From Filomicrobium sp. (lineage in GTDB: Bacteria > Pseudomonadota > Alphaproteobacteria > Rhizobiales > Hyphomicrobiaceae), in contig JAJFHK010000144.1 of NCBI GenBank assembly GCA_021775655.1, forward strand, positions 1 through 8,042: a DNA stretch of 8,042 nucleotides, written 5' to 3'. Position numbers and translations under genes: made by a program. Below the pieces are notes generated by a model. It saw only the letters and a list, made by a program, of their open reading frames with translations, had not been told where the DNA came from and did no database searches. Position 1 is the stretch's first letter. The number at the start of each line of letters is the position of its first letter. This document shows positions 6,698-8,042 of the stretch, piece after piece.

Positions 6698-7603
6698 ATG
6701 AAAATCGCAATGCTGGCTCGCAACGCCGAACTTTATTCCCATAAGCGGCTCGTGGAAGCGGCCGAAGCTCGCGGTCACGAGATGGACGTGATCAGCACGC
6801 TTCGATGCTATATGAACATCGCCTCGCGGCGTCCGGAGGTCTACTACAACGGCGAAAAGCTACCGAAATACGATGCCGTCATTCCGCGAATCGGCGCGTC
6901 GGTCACGTTCTATGGCCTCGCGGTTTTGCGTCAGTTCGAAATGATGGGCGTGTTCCCTTTGAATGAGTCTGTTGCCATCGGGCGTTCGCGCGACAAACTT
7001 CGATCGATGCAGCTTCTGGCGCGTGATGGCATCGGTCTGCCGGTGACGACGTTCGCGCACGATCCCAAACAAACCGAGGAAGTGTTGCGGTTGGCAGGTG
7101 GCTCGCCGCTGGTGATCAAGCTGCTTGAAGGCACACAGGGGATCGGGGTCGTTCTCGCCGATACGGACCGCTCGGCAAAATCGGTCATCGAGGCATTCCG
7201 TGGCGCCGGCGTAAATATCCTGGTCCAGGAATTTATCAAGGAAGCGGGAGGCACTGATATCCGAGCGCTCGTGGTTGGCGGGAAGGTGATCGCGGCGATG
7301 CAGAGAAAAGGCGCAGAAGGGGAATTTCGCTCCAACCTGCACCGGGGAGGCAGTGCCCAGACGATCAAGATTTCGCCGGTCGAACGCGCAACCGCGATCC
7401 GGGCGGCCAAAGCCATGGGACTGAATGTTTGCGGCGTCGACATGCTGCGCGCAAACCACGGACCGGTCGTCATGGAGGTCAACTCCTCGCCGGGTCTCGA
7501 AGGCGTAGAAAAGGCAACCGGCATCGACATTGCCGGTCAGATCATCGACTTTCTCGCCAGTCATGCCAAGCCGGGCAAGACCAAGACAAAAGGCAAGGGT
7601 TGA
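6698..7603 (+). CDS. rimK: RimK: ATP-grasp glutamate ligase for ribosomal protein S6
   Basis: RimK adds glutamate residues to the C terminus of ribosomal protein S6 (RpsF) using ATP, and can also form poly-glutamate. The product is 301 residues, against 300 in E. coli, and aligns with it nearly end to end: [39 protein letters not shown] and [18 protein letters not shown]-grasp residues are in place: K100, K141, the glycine-rich EGTQGIG (144-150), R211 in FRSNLHRGG, and the metal ligands D248, E260 and N262 ([11 protein letters not shown]). The C terminus is a Lys/Gly/Thr-rich tail from 291 that differs from E. coli. The ATG at 6698 is chosen because it matches the family N terminus; a TTG 39 bases upstream would add an unrelated extension. 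Its stop overlaps the next start (TGATG), implying coupling to the M14 gene. Confidence 0.97.
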   Translation: MKIAMLARNAELYSHKRLVEAAEARGHEMDVISTLRCYMNIASRRPEVYYNGEKLPKYDAVIPRIGASVTFYGLAVLRQFEMMGVFPLNESVAIGRSRDKLRSMQLLARDGIGLPVTTFAHDPKQTEEVLRLAGGSPLVIKLLEGTQGIGVVLADTDRSAKSVIEAFRGAGVNILVQEFIKEAGGTDIRALVVGGKVIAAMQRKGAEGEFRSNLHRGGSAQTIKISPVERATAIRAAKAMGLNVCGVDMLRANHGPVVMEVNSSPGLEGVEKATGIDIAGQIIDFLASHAKPGKTKTKGKG

Positions 7604-8042
7604 TGGGAGAAGCGGGTCAATTCGAGATTGGCACGGCTGTTATCGCGCCGGGAACGCGACAGACGGTTGAATTGCCGGTCAGTGTCCTTTCGGACCACAC
7701 ACCCGTTACGCTATCGGCTCACGTCATTCACGGGCAGCGGCCCGGACCGACGATGTTTGTCAGCGCGGCCGTGCATGGCGATGAAGTGATTGGCGTTGAG
7801 ATCGTGCGGCGTCTGTTGCGGACCTCCAATATCGACAACCTGCGGGGTACGCTGATTGCAGTGCCGATCGTCAATTCGTTCGGCTTCATGCACCACTCAC
7901 GCTATCTTCCCGACCGGCGCGATCTCAACCGCTCCTTTCCAGGCTCCGACCGCGGCTCACTTGCCGGCATGATCGCCGATCTGTTCCTGCGTGAAGTGGT
8001 CGCCCGGTCCGACTTCGGCATCGACCTCCACACCGCCGCCCT
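7603..8042 (+). CDS. M14-family zinc carboxypeptidase, AstE/AspA-like, cut by the right edge
   Basis: The first 146 codons are present; the family is about 300-370 residues, so more than half is missing. The zinc site is visible: H58-G-D-E61 (HxxE) and, near the edge, H143 in GIDLHTAA. D107-L-N-R110 matches the substrate-binding DLNR segment of succinylglutamate desuccinylase and aspartoacylase relatives. No signal peptide is seen, so the enzyme should be cytoplasmic. Enzymes of this group remove an acyl or amino-acid group from the end of a small substrate or peptide. The ATG shares a base with the rimK stop, and AAAAGG lies nine bases upstream. Its fixed place after rimK suggests it acts on glutamate-tailed products, such as modified S6 or poly-glutamate, but a small-molecule role is possible. 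Confidence 0.93.
   Translation, partial: MGEAGQFEIGTAVIAPGTRQTVELPVSVLSDHTPVTLSAHVIHGQRPGPTMFVSAAVHGDEVIGVEIVRRLLRTSNIDNLRGTLIAVPIVNSFGFMHHSRYLPDRRDLNRSFPGSDRGSLAGMIADLFLREVVARSDFGIDLHTAA

Noticed and set aside
6860..7564. Long minus-strand frames opposite rimK (also 6931-7530)
   Set aside because: They are shadows of the high-GC rimK codons; rimK is certain from near end-to-end identity to the family.

Overview
The window looks like chromosomal DNA of an alphaproteobacterium, most likely of the order Hyphomicrobiales (Rhizobiales). The evidence is a GC-rich coding style, a rhizobial-type small heat-shock gene preceded by a ROSE-like RNA thermometer, and the sequence character of GltB. The genus cannot be read from the window.

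Left part (minus strand, 1-4614). The window opens inside gltB, the large subunit of glutamate synthase. Its first 1,161 codons are present and the 3' end lies off the left edge. Behind it is a 425-base gap, then an hsp20 gene with its own intrinsic terminator. In front of the hsp20 start is a folded leader: a hairpin that buries the Shine-Dalgarno, with a single bulged G in a UCGCU motif, and a longer hairpin upstream. This is the signature of a ROSE element, so translation of this chaperone is probably temperature-controlled.

Middle (plus strand, about 4717-5869). This is an accessory-looking insert of lower GC. It holds a terminator-like hairpin with no gene in front of it and one orphan gene of 211 codons whose product carries an R-x4-H motif (RNVLCH) like that of HEPN-domain ribonucleases. 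About 440 bases follow without a recognisable gene, ending in an AT-rich promoter-like stretch.

Right part (plus strand, 5876-8042). This is a tight four-gene run: a 93-residue protein of unknown function, a retropepsin-like protease (COG4067/PF05618, RimB-like), the ATP-grasp glutamate ligase RimK, and the start of an M14-family (AstE/AspA-like) zinc carboxypeptidase cut by the right edge. The first two genes overlap by GTGA and the last two by TGATG; 76 bases separate the protease from rimK. RimK adds glutamates to the C terminus of ribosomal protein S6. The protease and the M14 enzyme are reasonable candidates for trimming or removing such tails, so the run reads as a write-and-erase system for a protein modification.

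The most interesting points are the RimK cluster with two potential erasers and an uncharacterised small partner, the HEPN-like orphan, and the ROSE thermometer. No CRISPR array, tRNA, rRNA or insertion sequence was found.
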